Shown here: positions 10,946-23,699 of the stretch, in pieces
Layout of the letters: the number at the start of each line of letters is the position of its first letter
Numbering within the stretch: position 1 is the first letter of the stretch
Source: Telmatactis stephensoni
Lineage: Eukaryota; Cnidaria; Anthozoa; Actiniaria; Isophelliidae
Direction: 5' to 3'
DNA: 64,000 bases
NCBI GenBank assembly: GCA_029948255.1
Contig: JALIZF010001700.1
Location: forward strand, 124,001-188,000
Notes under the pieces: generated by a model
Told to the model about the DNA's origin: nothing
Database searches by the model: none
The model's input: the letters and a program-made list of their open reading frames with translations, nothing else
Translations under genes and position numbers: made by a program

Positions 10946-13899
10946 TAATTGTATTTTATTCAAATTGTAGTAGTCTCCAAAGTCATGTGACTTTAGAAAT
11001 AGTCTCTCACGGCTCTCGACGCTTTTTTTTTTTCCTTTTAATTTTCACGCAGTGGGCCAGACCTCAGTGTTTGTGGTCTGATTTACAAAAAAAAATGTAA
11101 AACGAAAAGAAGATGAATTGCACCGCATCTCGCACACAAACATCTAGGCATTAATCATTAAACAGGTCATTTTATCAGGTTTACAATTCCATGGCCAGCA
11201 GCAATTTCGTGATTTGAAGAAAACAGGAAAAACCAGACATAGGCATCTGTAACCCTGTCATATTAAGTGTTTTTGAATATGAGGCTCTACCACGTCCACT
11301 TTATAAAATGACTAAGTATTCTGCTGTAGAGGGTTGGCCACAAGGAGGGATTTCTATCACATCATGCGTATATATCTATGCATTTATGGGAAGGCATGCA
11401 AAAATGGAAAGCTTGGCCTGTTTAGAGAAGAGTGGTATCCAAATTAAACTAAAACTATCCTCAAGCAATATCAAATTCAATGTGATACACTTAGATCATG
11501 TTAGACATCTTAGTCACCATTAACGATTCGTCCATGCGATTTATTTCATCGTGCGGTTATCTCAGATGGTAAAACAGCTGCAGTATTGACTCACGTGGTT
11601 TTAATTTCAGTGGCGCAGTGATCATCATCATCATTTTCTTCTTCTTCATCATCACAATCATTATTCAGATCTATTCAGTCGTCATGAATGAATATCTAAA
11701 TTTTGAAAATGCTCACTGGCACATGACCAGCGCAAGAAAACAGCTCTACTAGCCACGCAAACATTTCAGTTTTTTCTACATTTTTCAACTCCACATATTT
11801 CAAAATCACTACTAAAAGCAATTTAATAGTTAAGCGCTAGCAATTTTCACTCAGTGAAGAGACCTCATTCAGCATTACACTTTATATAATAACTAGTATA
11901 TTAAGCGCGTCCTGATTGGTCGAAAAGCGTGTGTGATTACAGTACATATGCATAGATGACGTCATTGAATTGTACGCGCACTGTGATTGGTTGAAAAGTT
12001 TCGATAAATATTATATATATACAACAAATAGATTCCATTTTTCAGGTCTGTTCCCTAATAGATGTACAGCTAGAAAGCATCAAAATGTGACGAGAACAAC
12101 AGCCAAGCATCAAAATGTGACGAGAACAACAGTCAAGCATCAAAATGTGAAGAGAACAACAGTCACGCCACTCGTCTTCGCCTCGTAGCGTACTTCTTTG
12201 TTCTTACGTACCACGTTTTGATGTCATCTGTGCATCTATTAGAGCACAGACCCACGGAAAAATGGAATGTATTTGTTAAATATCTTTGCAAAAACAAGAA
12301 GTTTTAAGAGCGACGCTAGTATGTTTCAATGAAATCAAATGGTTACGTGTTGAGTGTTATATACAACGCAATTCCAAGCCTAAAGCAAATTTTCTGCAGT
12401 CTAACAAGATCACTATGCTTAAACACTGAAAAAAATTTAACTGATAATAGGAAACCCTTCCGGACAAACAAACCATCACTTACAATTTTTAAAACGATAT
12501 GATCGTTTGAGAGTCGCCTAGGGGATTTCAGTCCAATTTACAAAGTAATAAACTTATAGGATACATTAACATGGAGTAAACGGTGATGGATGTGACACTC
12601 ATAGCATTCACATGCGATAAAGATAAATTCGTTCCCGCCTGAGCAAAAAGGTTTCGGTGGTTTTTATCTCAAATTTTATGTTAGCCTTTCTTGTCATTTC
12701 ATTGTGATTGTCAGGATCTTGAAAGAAACAACCTTGATGGCCTTTTTGACAAAAGTGATTTTAGAAGACAGAACTATGGCGTCCGGCTAGCGCTCTAACC
12801 AACCCAGCTCCATTCCTCAATGGAACCTTGAATAACTGTGGTCTATGATATACGAATAAGTGGGATTTGAGAATATCAGGATGCGAGAATCACGACTTCA
12901 GGAGTAAAACCTTCAAACCGTGAAACCTTTCGGTTAATAAGTAAGCCATTCTTGCAAAACAAACTTGTGAATTAAAGGTTCTTGGTCCGCCTTTTTAATC
13001 CTTCGGAGATATTCAACACGTATTTTTTAAAGGAATTCGGCTGAACTAAGGGACTGAAGGCTATGCAACTCGCCTGGAGGGGAGTATGGGTAAAGTTTGT
13101 TAAGGATATATGCATATTAATCAGTATAAAACAACATTCAGCTTGCTTAATGTAACGTACATCAAAGGCTTGACTCAACAAGTTGTTGTCGTTAAAAATC
13201 GGACCACAGCCAGTGAGTACATTATTACATTTACCCAAATTCTCATTCGATCTAGTCATATAGATTTGAGGCTCCTCGCTCAAACGTACTTTTTCTAAAC
13301 AAGGTGTATACAGCCGAAGCTCCTTGCTGAAGCCACCACAATCTTGAACCAAAGAAAAGGAAATATTACAAATTGTCGTTTAAGAGAATATCTCATTACA
13401 GAGTTTAAGTACAGTATAGAACTCTAATGCGGTTTAATTCGTTGGGGAGGTCGATCCCTGGAGCCAGAGTGTCTTGAAAATGTTGGCAGGAAAAACTATA
13501 TCTCCAGGCAAAGTCGGTCGCAAACAGATTTGATGAGTATTTGGATTCCATACTGACCACGCCCATGTGATGACTCATGTTTACCGATCCTGGTGAGCCA
13601 AATGGCTTGCCTGAATTTAAATGACTTTTCGAAGACTTGCTATCGTTTCTGAAGCTACATTTAGACGAATCAAAATTTGATTTGCAAGATCTAAAATTGG
13701 ATTTGATTTTGACGACTTTCGTAAGTAAGAGAAATTGTGAGAGGATAAATCGTCAACTCGTGCTATTATGTATATTTGACTTTCATGTTTTCGGCCTCGT
13801 TCATGCACACCAAGCCGACGCCCAATTTGGGAAATATCAGGAAATCCGCCTGATCTATAAGTTGAATTTGCATGTCCAATTACTTATTTATCAGAGCTG
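10946..13899. other. 3 kb without a recognisable gene
   Basis: It contains an imperfect ATC/TTC trinucleotide tract at 11629-11672, the triplicated 30-mer at 12069-12163, and two GATTGGT motifs next to GCGC-rich sequence near 11.91 and 11.98 kb, of the kind found in palindromic elements elsewhere in the window. No exon was recognised. Confidence 0.5.
12069..12163 (+). repeat. 30-bp unit repeated three times
   Basis: Three tandem copies begin AAGCATCAAAATGTGA and end AACAACAG. They differ at only a few positions. In one frame they encode KHQNVTRTT-like decapeptides inside a 72-codon open frame, but nothing else supports coding. Confidence 0.85.
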
Positions 13900-14000
13900 T
13901 TTTCTTTTTTTCTTCTTCTTCTTTATTTTTCTTTCTTTCTTTCTTTTTCTTTTTCTTTTTCTTTTTTCTTTCTTTCTTTCTTTCTTTTTTTTTTTTTTTT
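13900..14000 (+). repeat. pyrimidine-rich TTTC/TTC tract
   Basis: Imperfect TTC and TTTC repeats end in a T run. Confidence 0.9.
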
Positions 14001-14401
14001 GAAAGGTAGGAACGAGGAACTTTAATTAGCTTTTATCAAATCTAAACAAGTTTGTTTAATTTGATCAATGGTTTACCACAGATCGGGCCGACACGTCGCA
14101 TCGTGGCCAGTTAGTAAACTGATTTGCTAATCTGTATAAAACTGAAAATTTTATTTTGTGGGTTCCACATTGTCCTTGGGGGATAAGATATGGAGACTCG
14201 TATACAACTTTCTGACACTGATATTATTTAAGATTCATAAGAGTTTTATATTACTCTATAAGAAACCAGAAGATATAGCCCGGGGCTGATCAGTAAAAAT
14301 TGATGACAAAGAGTGACCACAAGTCTTTGGATTGCTTAATCTAGATTCAAATTAGTCGGTCATAGTAGAGGAAAGCAAGAAAAGGAAAAACGAACGAATC
14401 G

Positions 14402-14740
14402 GTGAAAGGAATGAAAGGATCAGGGACGAAGAAAGAAAGAAGAGAAGGGAGGAAGATGACAGGGATGAAGGAAGGAAGGAAGAGAAGGAAGAGAAGGAAG
14501 AAGAAGGAAGGAAGGAAGGAAGGAAGGAAGAAGGAAGGAAGGAAGGAAGGAAAGGAAGGAAGGAAGGAAGGAAGGAAGGAAGGAAGGAAGGAAGGAAGGA
14601 AGGAAGGAAGGAAAGAAGGATATAAATGATAAAAGAAAAGAGAGAACAACGAAAAGAAAGAAAAAAGAAAAAGAAGAAAAAAAGAAGATAACGAAAAAGA
14701 AAACAATGAAAAGAGAGAACAAGAACGAAAAAAAGGAAAA
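14402..14740 (+). repeat. (GGAA)n purine microsatellite
   Basis: A core of GGAA/GAAG repeats at about 14465-14615 is flanked by degenerate GAAA sequence. The 75-154 codon frames across it are repeat artefacts. Confidence 0.95.
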
Positions 14741-15202
14741 GTAAGAGATTTTGACTTTTTGATTATATCATACAATGGATCTTTAAATTGATACGCACTC
14801 AGCAAATACAATTTCTCTTGTGTTAGAATAATTCAACTCGAATTCACCTATATGCTCATTCTGTTATCAAATATATAAGCGTTAGCTTTCGTCTTATTTG
14901 TTAGCTCAGCAAACGTTAACTCACTAGTTAACGTTTCTTAATTTGACATTCATTTATTCCTTCTTCTCTTTGAGCGTTTTCTGTAATCCGTTATTTGGTC
15001 GATATTAGCAACTATCTTTTTTACCCTGAAGCTGTTTGTCATAAACGCATGGTCCGTAGTATTTACAACAAAATAAGGATACTTCCAGAGATATTTCATA
15101 AGTTCCAAACGATACCGCTTTTTTGTTTATTAACTTCGATGTCGTCACCATTAGTATACCAGAGTTGTTTTATTGCCTTCCTGCGGAGCATTTAAAACAA
15201 AA

Positions 15203-15605
15203 GACTTGCTGTTAGATGGGAAAAAAATTACAACAAGCCGGTAGTTGCTATAGTAATGGATGGTTGGTGTAAGCAATTCTAATTTAGAATATTTACGCTT
15301 TTCGGAACTAGGAAAGTTAGCCCTAAATATAGCAAAGACATTTTAGGAATATAGAACGTATGTCATGATATAATTGTGGAAAAGAAAAGAAAAAAGAAAA
15401 AAGAAAAAAACTAAAGGAAGACCTGCTGTTAGATGGTAAAAAAAAATTAATAAGCCGGTGATTGCTATAGTAATGGATGGTTGGTGTAAACAATTCTATT
15501 TTAGAAAATTTGTGCTTGCGAAACTAGGAAAGTCACCTCTAAATATAGCAAAGATATTTTAGTAATAAAGAACAGATGTCATGATATAACTGTGGAAAAG
15601 AACGA
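15203..15605 (+). repeat. tandem duplication of a ~195-bp segment
   Basis: The segment from about 15203 to 15395 (GCTGTTAGATGG, GCTATAGTAATGGATGG, AACTAGGAAAGT, AATATAGCAAAGA, ATGTCATGATATAA, TGTGGAAAAGAA) recurs from about 15421 to 15603 in the same order, with point differences and small indels. An A-rich spacer separates the copies. Each copy has stop codons. Confidence 0.85.
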
Positions 15606-15654
15606 CACAGGGCACTGCTACGCTACTCAATGAGGCAAGGTCATGATGAGCCTT

Positions 15655-16075
15655 TTCATCCGTGATACTGTTACGGCACAGTTACGGTATAAACTACCAG
15701 TATTTCATACGTGATACACAACTGTTACGGTAGCTAGAGTTACGGTATGGACTACTAGTATTTTCATGCGTGATACGCAACTGTTACGGCGCAGTTACGG
15801 TATAAACTACGATACGTGATGCATAATTGTTACGGCACAGTTACGGTATAAACTACGAGTGTTCATTTCATACGTGATACGCAACTGTTACGGCACAGTC
15901 ACGGAATAAACTACCAGTATTTTCATACGTGATACGTAACAGTTAACGTCACTACACGACGTAGAAACCCAGTGCAAACTCCACCATGGGGCGTAAATGG
16001 ACCACTTCGCTATTCGGCGCGTCATGTTATGGCATAGTTACGGTATAAACTTTCATACGTGAAACGTAACTGTTG
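15655..16075 (+). repeat. minisatellite of ~60-bp units (TTACGG-rich)
   Basis: Five or six imperfect units carry CATACGTGATACGCAACTG, TTACGGCACAG, TTACGGTATAAACTAC and AGTATTTTCATACG. Units vary in length and order, and an unrelated insert separates the last one (16022-16075). Confidence 0.85.
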
Positions 16076-16739
16076 AATCTAGTTGTCCTAGTAGTGCAAA
16101 TTCAACCAGGTTCGATTGCGCGCCGTAAACAGAGCGCCTCTTGTTAAAACGAGTGATGTTACGACAAGCGTTTAACGTGTATACTGTTCACTTGAGAGTT
16201 CATAAACTTTATATAGGGTGGTTAGTACAATACTATTGCAGAGTGCAGATGTGCGTACATTGTCTTTTCAAATAATCCCGCAACAGCATGTTTTACGCCC
16301 ACCTTATATAGCGCTGGAGTGAAGGATGATGACCCCTGATTTAATGATTTGATACCTTCATTCAAAAAGACAATACCGGGCAGAAATGAAGTGTTTTCAG
16401 GAGGTCTCTCGACCTGGACCGAGTCGCTAATCACCAAGAGCCAGCTTCCTCATTTTACCTGGTCAGTAAATAAACACAGTTATCGTATTTCCGCTGGGAA
16501 AGTCCAATGAAATCAATATCCGACCTGTACAAATACAAATCCAGAACCGAGTGTCATTATCATACCCTTGAAACTTTTTCCGGCTTGGCCAACTTATTCT
16601 GTACAGTCATTTAAAGTGTCCGCCTTTTAAGATGTAAATATAGGCTGTCTGTACGCATTACTTTTTATATCACATACAAATCGAATTAGTTTTTTTATTA
16701 TATTATATTTTAGTAGTAGTTATATTAGTTTTTCTCCTA

Positions 16740-17780
16740 TACCACACTGTCTGATACATTAACAAAACCATTGTATTCAAAGCCAATGCTATTCCCGGCC
16801 GAAACGGCGAGGGAAAACACTAATAATGAAACGTTCAACTTAATAAAAGTAGTCTAGGCCGACTTCATAAACACACATGTGTCAACTTTCAAGTTGCCGA
16901 CCAAAATTTCAAGCTTCAACAATACCGTTCATTTATTAAAAGACAAGACCATATGTTTATAGTCCATGGTCAGTGTGATGCAAACATGTGATGCAATGGT
17001 CCAGACCCAAAATATTTGTTATAGTTTTTCTTTGAATCACAATAGAATTCGAACCATTCAATTCTTTTTCATTAAACAAAGGCAATGTTATTGCAGAGGG
17101 CACCTTTCGGTGCAATGTTTTTCATTATTATATTTTTTGGGTTTGAATTACAAATTCTGCAAACCCGTTAAATTCTATTTCATTATGCAACGGGCCAATG
17201 TTATTCCAAAGCGCAGTGTTCGGTGCAAAATTTGTTATCTTTCGATAAAAAGTTATACGTTTATACTAGTTTTTTTTGGGAACTTCAATTTTGCATAAAA
17301 CGTTTCATATGCCGGCAATTTCATTATAAAACGGGCTAATGTTATTCCAAAATGTAGCGTTCGATGCAAAAATTATTTTTTCTTCCTTTTTCTTTTTTTT
17401 ATAAAAATTTAGAACCAACCTTAATATATTTGTATTAGTTTTTCGCAGTAACTACTGAATACTACAAAAACGTTCCATTTAATTTCATTATAAAATAGGC
17501 CAATGTTATTCAAGAGTGTAGCGTTCGATGCAATAATTATAAGCTTTTCTCTTTCATTAAAAAATCCAGAACCAAACTTATTAGTATTGTGTTTATATTA
17601 GTTTTCGTTGGAAAACTACAATTATATAGCATCGTTTGCAATTTTAATCTATATTATCGTGCAATATATAAAAATAATAAAAAAGAGCTTCTTTTGATTC
17701 ATTAAATAGTCCAAACCCAATCCCTATTAGCATTATTACCTATGTTGGTTTTTTATTTATGCTACAATTCTAAAAAACGT
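16740..17780 (+). repeat. diverged satellite-like tandem repeats (~115-165 bp)
   Basis: The anchor CAATGTTATTCC recurs at about 16784, 17083, 17196, 17337 and 17501. It is preceded by TTTCATTA and an A-rich stretch and followed by a motif like TAGCGTTCGATGCAAAA. The inter-anchor sequence also repeats (AGAACCAA..TTAGTATT..TTAGTTTT). Divergence is high, so this is an old array. Confidence 0.7.
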
Positions 17781-20700
17781 TGCCTTACACAAAGTCCCCT
17801 TTATTTAAGGCGTCGAATAAGGTGTGATGAAGCAATGTAAGTTATGTATAAAAGGCGTTAGTGGGTGTAATATATCGCCATTATTCACTTTTATATTGTA
17901 CAAGAGGAACTGCAAAAATCAACGCTTTAATGATACCTCGCTAAGCTTTGAATCTCGTTCATTTTTTTGACATAAACTGGATAAGATGTGTGTGAGAGAA
18001 GAGAGTTTGTATAATATTTGACCTTTGTATTAAAACACAAAGACACCGAAGATGAAACCAATTTACACGTTTGACTAAAAGCCACAATATTAAGACAATT
18101 TAGTCAATGTCTCTGAGAAAGAAAACAATTTAAAATTGCACAAAAAATGACAAAGACATTGCTCTTAACCTTTAATGTATTCACTTATGTTTTTGTCTGA
18201 AATTTTCGTCGTCTCAATGTACGTTAAAAACTCAACGGAAACGTCGATTTTCGTCACTAAAGAACTGTTGAATACCATGAAATGAGGTTCCTTTGCTGCT
18301 TTTTTCCCTTTTCTAAGATTCCCACGTTTTAAGAAACTTTAAATGCGGCTAAAACATTTCGGCAGTTAGACCCCCTGCTGAACTCCATCTGTACACCTGT
18401 ATATTGCTATTTACTCTATAACTATAAATTAAAATTATTTGAATTTCTAATGCTATGAAACCAGATCGACCAATCAACGTTGGAATTAAGACACACCTCT
18501 CTTAAGCACGTCTAGTAGTAATAATAGCCAACACGTGAAGAACATAGACATCTATATCAGTGTACTTTCTAAAGAGGGTTGGGTTATGGCCACCGAATTC
18601 AAGTACTTCTTTGACCTAACGCAATTAATTAGGCCTGATGTCACTAGACCTTGAAATAACCCATTTTCGTATCTATAGCAAAGTTATAGCGTAAAAAGAT
18701 TGGTATTTCTGATAACAAGACGTTTTTGTGTTTACTATAGAAACAAAGGTAAGTCGTTTTTCTGTTAATATGTATATTTGTTCTCAGACATCACAAAAGT
18801 ATATTTTGTGTCTTAAAGTGGCTTTCGGTAGCCACGTGGCTTGAGCTGAATAGCGAGGCTCCTGATAACATCAGGTGAAGGTTCAAACCAGCCAATGAAT
18901 GGGCTAAAATTTTATCTTAACTTTAAGAACAAGGCTATGTTTATTTCAGGTCCATCATAGCCTAACAAAACATCTATAGAAATCGAGGAGAGACTTTTTT
19001 GTTTGAGATAAATTTGCATACAAAACACTCGCGTCTTGAGAGTGGATCAATCATAAATGAAACAGAAGTCCTTTACAAACATGTTCCGTAATTACAAACT
19101 ACAACCATCTTACTATTTTTCTTTTAATTTCTCGAGAGAATCATTTCTTAGAACACACTCTAAATTAAAATCTCAGAAAATGAATCCAAAGCTTAAGGAC
19201 GGTTACGATTGTTTTCAGACTAGATATAATGTTAGATAATGTATTCTAAATTGTCAAATGTTTTGACATTAGGAGTGACGAAAATTTCTACTATAGCGTA
19301 ACACAAAAGCATAAAAGAAAATAAGAGATAACGAGTGAAACTATACTATCTTCACCATAGATCATCATCTAGTAAAATATTTAATGAAGAAACTAGATTC
19401 AAACTCAAAATACTGGAAAAGAATTTATAATCAGATGAAAAGGGGATTTTAAAACAAAAAACGGCGTGAAATTAATGTCAAACGCTGAAATGAAATGTTT
19501 TCAAAACAGCGACTTGCATAAATCTAAGGGTTTTTTTTTTGTCCCCTTTTTTTAAATAAAAGCCCAAAACTAAATGGTATTAGATTTAATAACATGAAAT
19601 TGTACATCTGTTTTATGGCAGAGTGAAATAACCAAGCCAGTTTTGGCAGTTTTTCTTACAACCTACCGATAGCAGGAAATTGACAATTCATTTCTTTGTT
19701 TTGTTCGACCCATAATCCACTGCGAACCGATTAGCGTGCTTTCATTAGTTATTGTCAACTTCATATCCCATAAATCATTGAAATCTAATAAAAGCCGTAA
19801 AAGAAAAGTACTTCCGTTCGTATAGCCCGACACCATCTAGAACTAGCAGAGGGAGGAACAAATAGTTTAGCTCGTGTTGATTTATATCATCTGCCTAATG
19901 TTCCCGTGTGTTAGTGTGTGTATAGCGGACAAGCGGACATTTCAAAGTTGATGAGCGAGCCAGAATAACGACGAAGTTCTACAGAAATTCATCTCAGAGG
20001 TAAATTCAATTTAAACATTGACTTTAACACCTAGATTCGATATGGTTGTACAATAATTGAATGTTAGATGCTAAAGTTTGTGAAAGAACAAGCGCGGAGT
20101 CCGAGTCAATTTATATTACGAATGTCTTTAAGAGAGGTAATGTGAAGATCATCTGATTTCATATGCTTTAAAAACTTTCAATAAACTTTCATTGATAGAC
20201 CGTAGTTGAAAAACATAGACTAGCAGGGCTTTGTCAGAAAATTAAATCGTAAACTGATTCTAACTGCTTCAACACATACAGGTATCACTACGTACAAAAA
20301 AGTAACGCTAAAATCATGTGGCTCTCACTGATAATCCGTTCCGATAACACAGATCCCATGAGGTCTATTACAACGCATATTACGAATTCGATAGATTTCC
20401 CTGGCTTGATAACACAGCGTTGACTTCCAAGCGTTAGCAGTAAAAACTGTTTTGACTAGCTGTCGGCTTTCAGTGGTATATCGACGCAGAGTTGAAACAA
20501 CGTTTCAAACAGCGCGTTTTTCAATAGTCAAAGAGTTGTTATAGAATCCCTTTCTTTTGATTCTCCGTTACGATTTATTGACAAAAATACTTAATGTTTG
20601 TACTGTTATTCTTTCGCGTACTTGTGTGACAATCTTTATGGCGCCATGGATTCTGCAAAACAAGGAAACCGAGTACAGTTGATATTTTTCGCGTCAATTT

Positions 20701-22644
20701 TCAAAAAAGTCCGCCTCATCAATCGAGTCGTAAATTATAGTTTCAAGGACGGCGTTTATTTACGAAGTAGACTTATAGCAAATGTTTGGTTTCTTGATAA
20801 TAGGATTTATTTTTATGCCGCGGATTATTCATAGCAATGGCATAATAAAATTTTTGCTAATTTTTGGGGGGTCGGTTTTCCTATCAAAAATGTCCACTTT
20901 GTCATCGATATATCAAAGACGGCATTATTTTTATAGCAAATACAAGACAGGGGCCCTGTCATTCAGTGGAATGATTTATTGACTATTTGTCATTGCGGAA
21001 CCTAAAGGCAAGTTTTTACAATTGATGTTTTTGGAGGACACTCAAAAACAGTTTTATCGGATCGTGGGAATAGTGCGTTGTGTATTGTAATATTTTTCTT
21101 ATCACCAGATAATGTTGTTATGTTAGTTGCAATTGCATTTTTTGTGTGGTATTTATCTCCAACTGGCTTATTTCATCGATCTATATCGGTTGTTTGTCAA
21201 TATTTTTTTTCCCGTTCGATGCAGTTTTATCTTTAGTTTTCAGTTTCTTTCTTTGTTATTTTCTCTGCTGATAAAGCATTTCCTAGCTTACAGGCTATTT
21301 TGTACATTTTAGAATCTCAACTATAACTACAATTACTAAAAATGAAGTAGCTGAAAAATATGGACTTCTTAAAGAGCATATGTATTTAATATAATTATTG
21401 TAAGAGAATATAATGGTTATATGTTCATCGAAACCGAGTCTCAGATTCAATTCAGTGTTTCTGAACGCAATATTTCACGGAATTCACACCCACATAAAGA
21501 TTCACGAAAAAAATATAGTTTATATTAAGACTGTCACCGCGTGGAAATCAGAATCTCCTTTCTCGGTATGTGGAAATTATAATGCATTAGATTTAAAACG
21601 AATCTTTGCAGATAATGAGATAAAAGCTCTATATTAACATCTGGATGGTGTCTTTTCCGGTCGGGGTATTGTAGTCCGTTTCAACGATAATATTAATTTC
21701 GAAGCCAAAAACTCCTCCGAAATTAAACTAGTGAAAAAACTAAAAATACAAAGGGCTGTACTTGAAAAATGTTTTGCAAAAAATAATTCAGGTTAATTTA
21801 CGGATTCATTGCTGTATTGTAGCCAAACAATAACTGCTCTTTTTGTAAAGCGATTCCGGAAAGGCTCCTCCAATAATCAGGACAAAATCGCATTGAGCGC
21901 TATTAGTAACTTGTGCCTTGGCCATCGCCTGAATCAAGGACAACGTGCTTCAGTTTACACTAGATGTCTTCAGATCCCCATAGCCTCCAGGCAACAAAGA
22001 TGCCTTGATTCTGATTGGCTAGATTCGGGAGCGGGGATATGACTCACGCGGAAATGTAATTTATCGTCATCAGAAGATTTCGGGCGTTGAATTAAGACGC
22101 GTCGTTAGTTGATATGACAACTGATTTCGGCTGCAATTGATGTCTAAGTAAATAACGAGACTTAAACTGATCATCGCCGCGGTCAAGTACAAATGAATAT
22201 TAAATCAAAGGTGACTTAATACTTGGTGCGACAGCCTCTTAACTGAGACGATCACGGTATGATTCACAACCCAATACCGGCATTACATCACTCTCCATTC
22301 CAATCTTCGAAGTGTAGCATTAAATGCCCGAAGGTCGAAGCACCGATAAAGGGAGGGGATACATGGCGGACTGTCCACCTCTTTTAAAAACACTTCAACT
22401 GAATGGACACAAACTTCAAATGTTAACCTTGACATTCAAATGGAGATACATGTCGTTGATATGATGACTTAAAAGTCATCAATATTAGATGTCTAGAAGT
22501 GCGACTTTTTGGACTGAAAATGTAGTGAGTCATCTGTGCACGTGTATAGATTGTGACAGTGAGTTTAGCCACAAAGGTGCCAGAGCCGATATGTATCCAT
22601 GACAACAGAAAACTCTCTGAGCTTAGTCGCAAACACCAGAGTCT
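17781..22644. other. 4.9 kb without a recognisable gene
   Basis: Only frames of up to about 78 codons are present, with no domain, splice context or repeat array recognised. Confidence 0.5.
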
Positions 22645-22738
22645 GGCTGCCCGAAGGCGTCAGGTTAGCACTAACCCAAGGTCAATTTTATCCGAAGGTT
22701 TTCTTTAGACTTAGCGCTAACCCGCCTTCGAGCAACCG
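22645..22738. repeat. short palindromic repeat
   Basis: GCCCGAAGGCG..GGTTAGCACTAA on the left is mirrored by TTAGCGCTAACCCGCCTTCGAGC on the right in inverted form, about 30 bp per arm. It looks like a small hairpin-type interspersed repeat. Confidence 0.5.
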
Positions 22739-23453
22739 GACCCTTTATGGCGTGCACTACTAAACGATGTTCTCCGGTCTTTCTGCTGTAAATATCTGTA
22801 GCTCAGTCCGGATATCTCTTACGAAGGGCATCGTTAGTTTTGTTTTGTAATTCATCTTCTAAATAATGACCATGAACAATATCTCTTTTTGTACTACGCA
22901 TGCGTAGTGACTGGCAGTCATCTGCATTACGTATGCTCAATGCCAATATGGTTTTGAACTGAACGTCATCATGAGGGGCAAGTAGAGAAAGTTTCTGGGG
23001 CCAGAGTATTCGGGAAGCGCGCTCACAATTTTGTTGAAAAAATAATAATTGAGAATGCACACCTGGTGTGTTGGATATATTGGTCTTTCTCAATTCGAAC
23101 GAACCGATGTTTTTGGACACCAATTGGACGACGCAAGCCGGCATCTGTTTCTTTTATCTTCGCACATCACAGTTTTTCTTTCGGAGAAAGAAAGCGTTGG
23201 CATTTTCCCGCCATTTCATCACACATGCGCAATGCGTTTCACAGCTTTGTTGCGTCATGTCTCTTAACCAATATAGTTTTTGATTGAATTATTATAATAG
23301 TTCTAAAGGAAGAAAATGATTGCCAGTATCAAATTTTGTCAGCAAACTCTCGTGCAAGGTTTTCCTCAAATTTGGTAACAGAACCCGAAATGAACCTGAG
23401 TCGACTCGCGAATACGGCAGACTATTAGCTGTACATCTGATCTGTAGCTTTGA

Positions 23454-23690
23454 GGTGATGTTACACGGGTCGATTCGCAACAACGATTTTCCGCGCAGCA
23501 TATGTTACCCGTAAAGTTTATGCTGTGGAAAATACAAAACGCAACCATTTTTAGCAATATTTTTGCTTAGTAGACAAGTTACAGATGTATGATATGAATA
23601 TTAAAAACTTTTAACGCAAAATTATCAATTTGACCAAGTGTTGCGCGGAAAGTCGTTGTTGCGAATCAACCCGTGTAACGTAACATCACC
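23454..23690. mobile_element. palindromic MITE-like element
   Basis: The left arm GGTGATGTTACACGGG..CGATTCGCAACAACGA is matched in inverted orientation by the right arm ending CCCGTGTAACGTAACATCACC. The arms are about 48 bp and agree except for a few bases and a 4-nt insertion. Outer flanks show no clear target duplication. The CGATTCGCAACGACGA type of arm is one I associate with cnidarian interspersed palindromes (recollection, not verified). Confidence 0.7.
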
Positions 23691-23699
23691 TTTAGGCTT

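Noticed and set aside
12770..12830. Minus-strand GGTTGGTTAGAGCGCTAGCC resembling a tRNA A-box region
   Set aside because: No B box follows at a suitable distance.
18830..18892. tRNA-like stretch with GGTTCAAACCA (B-box-like)
   Set aside because: No proper A box at the right spacing and no acceptor stem. It may be a decayed SINE head but cannot be supported.
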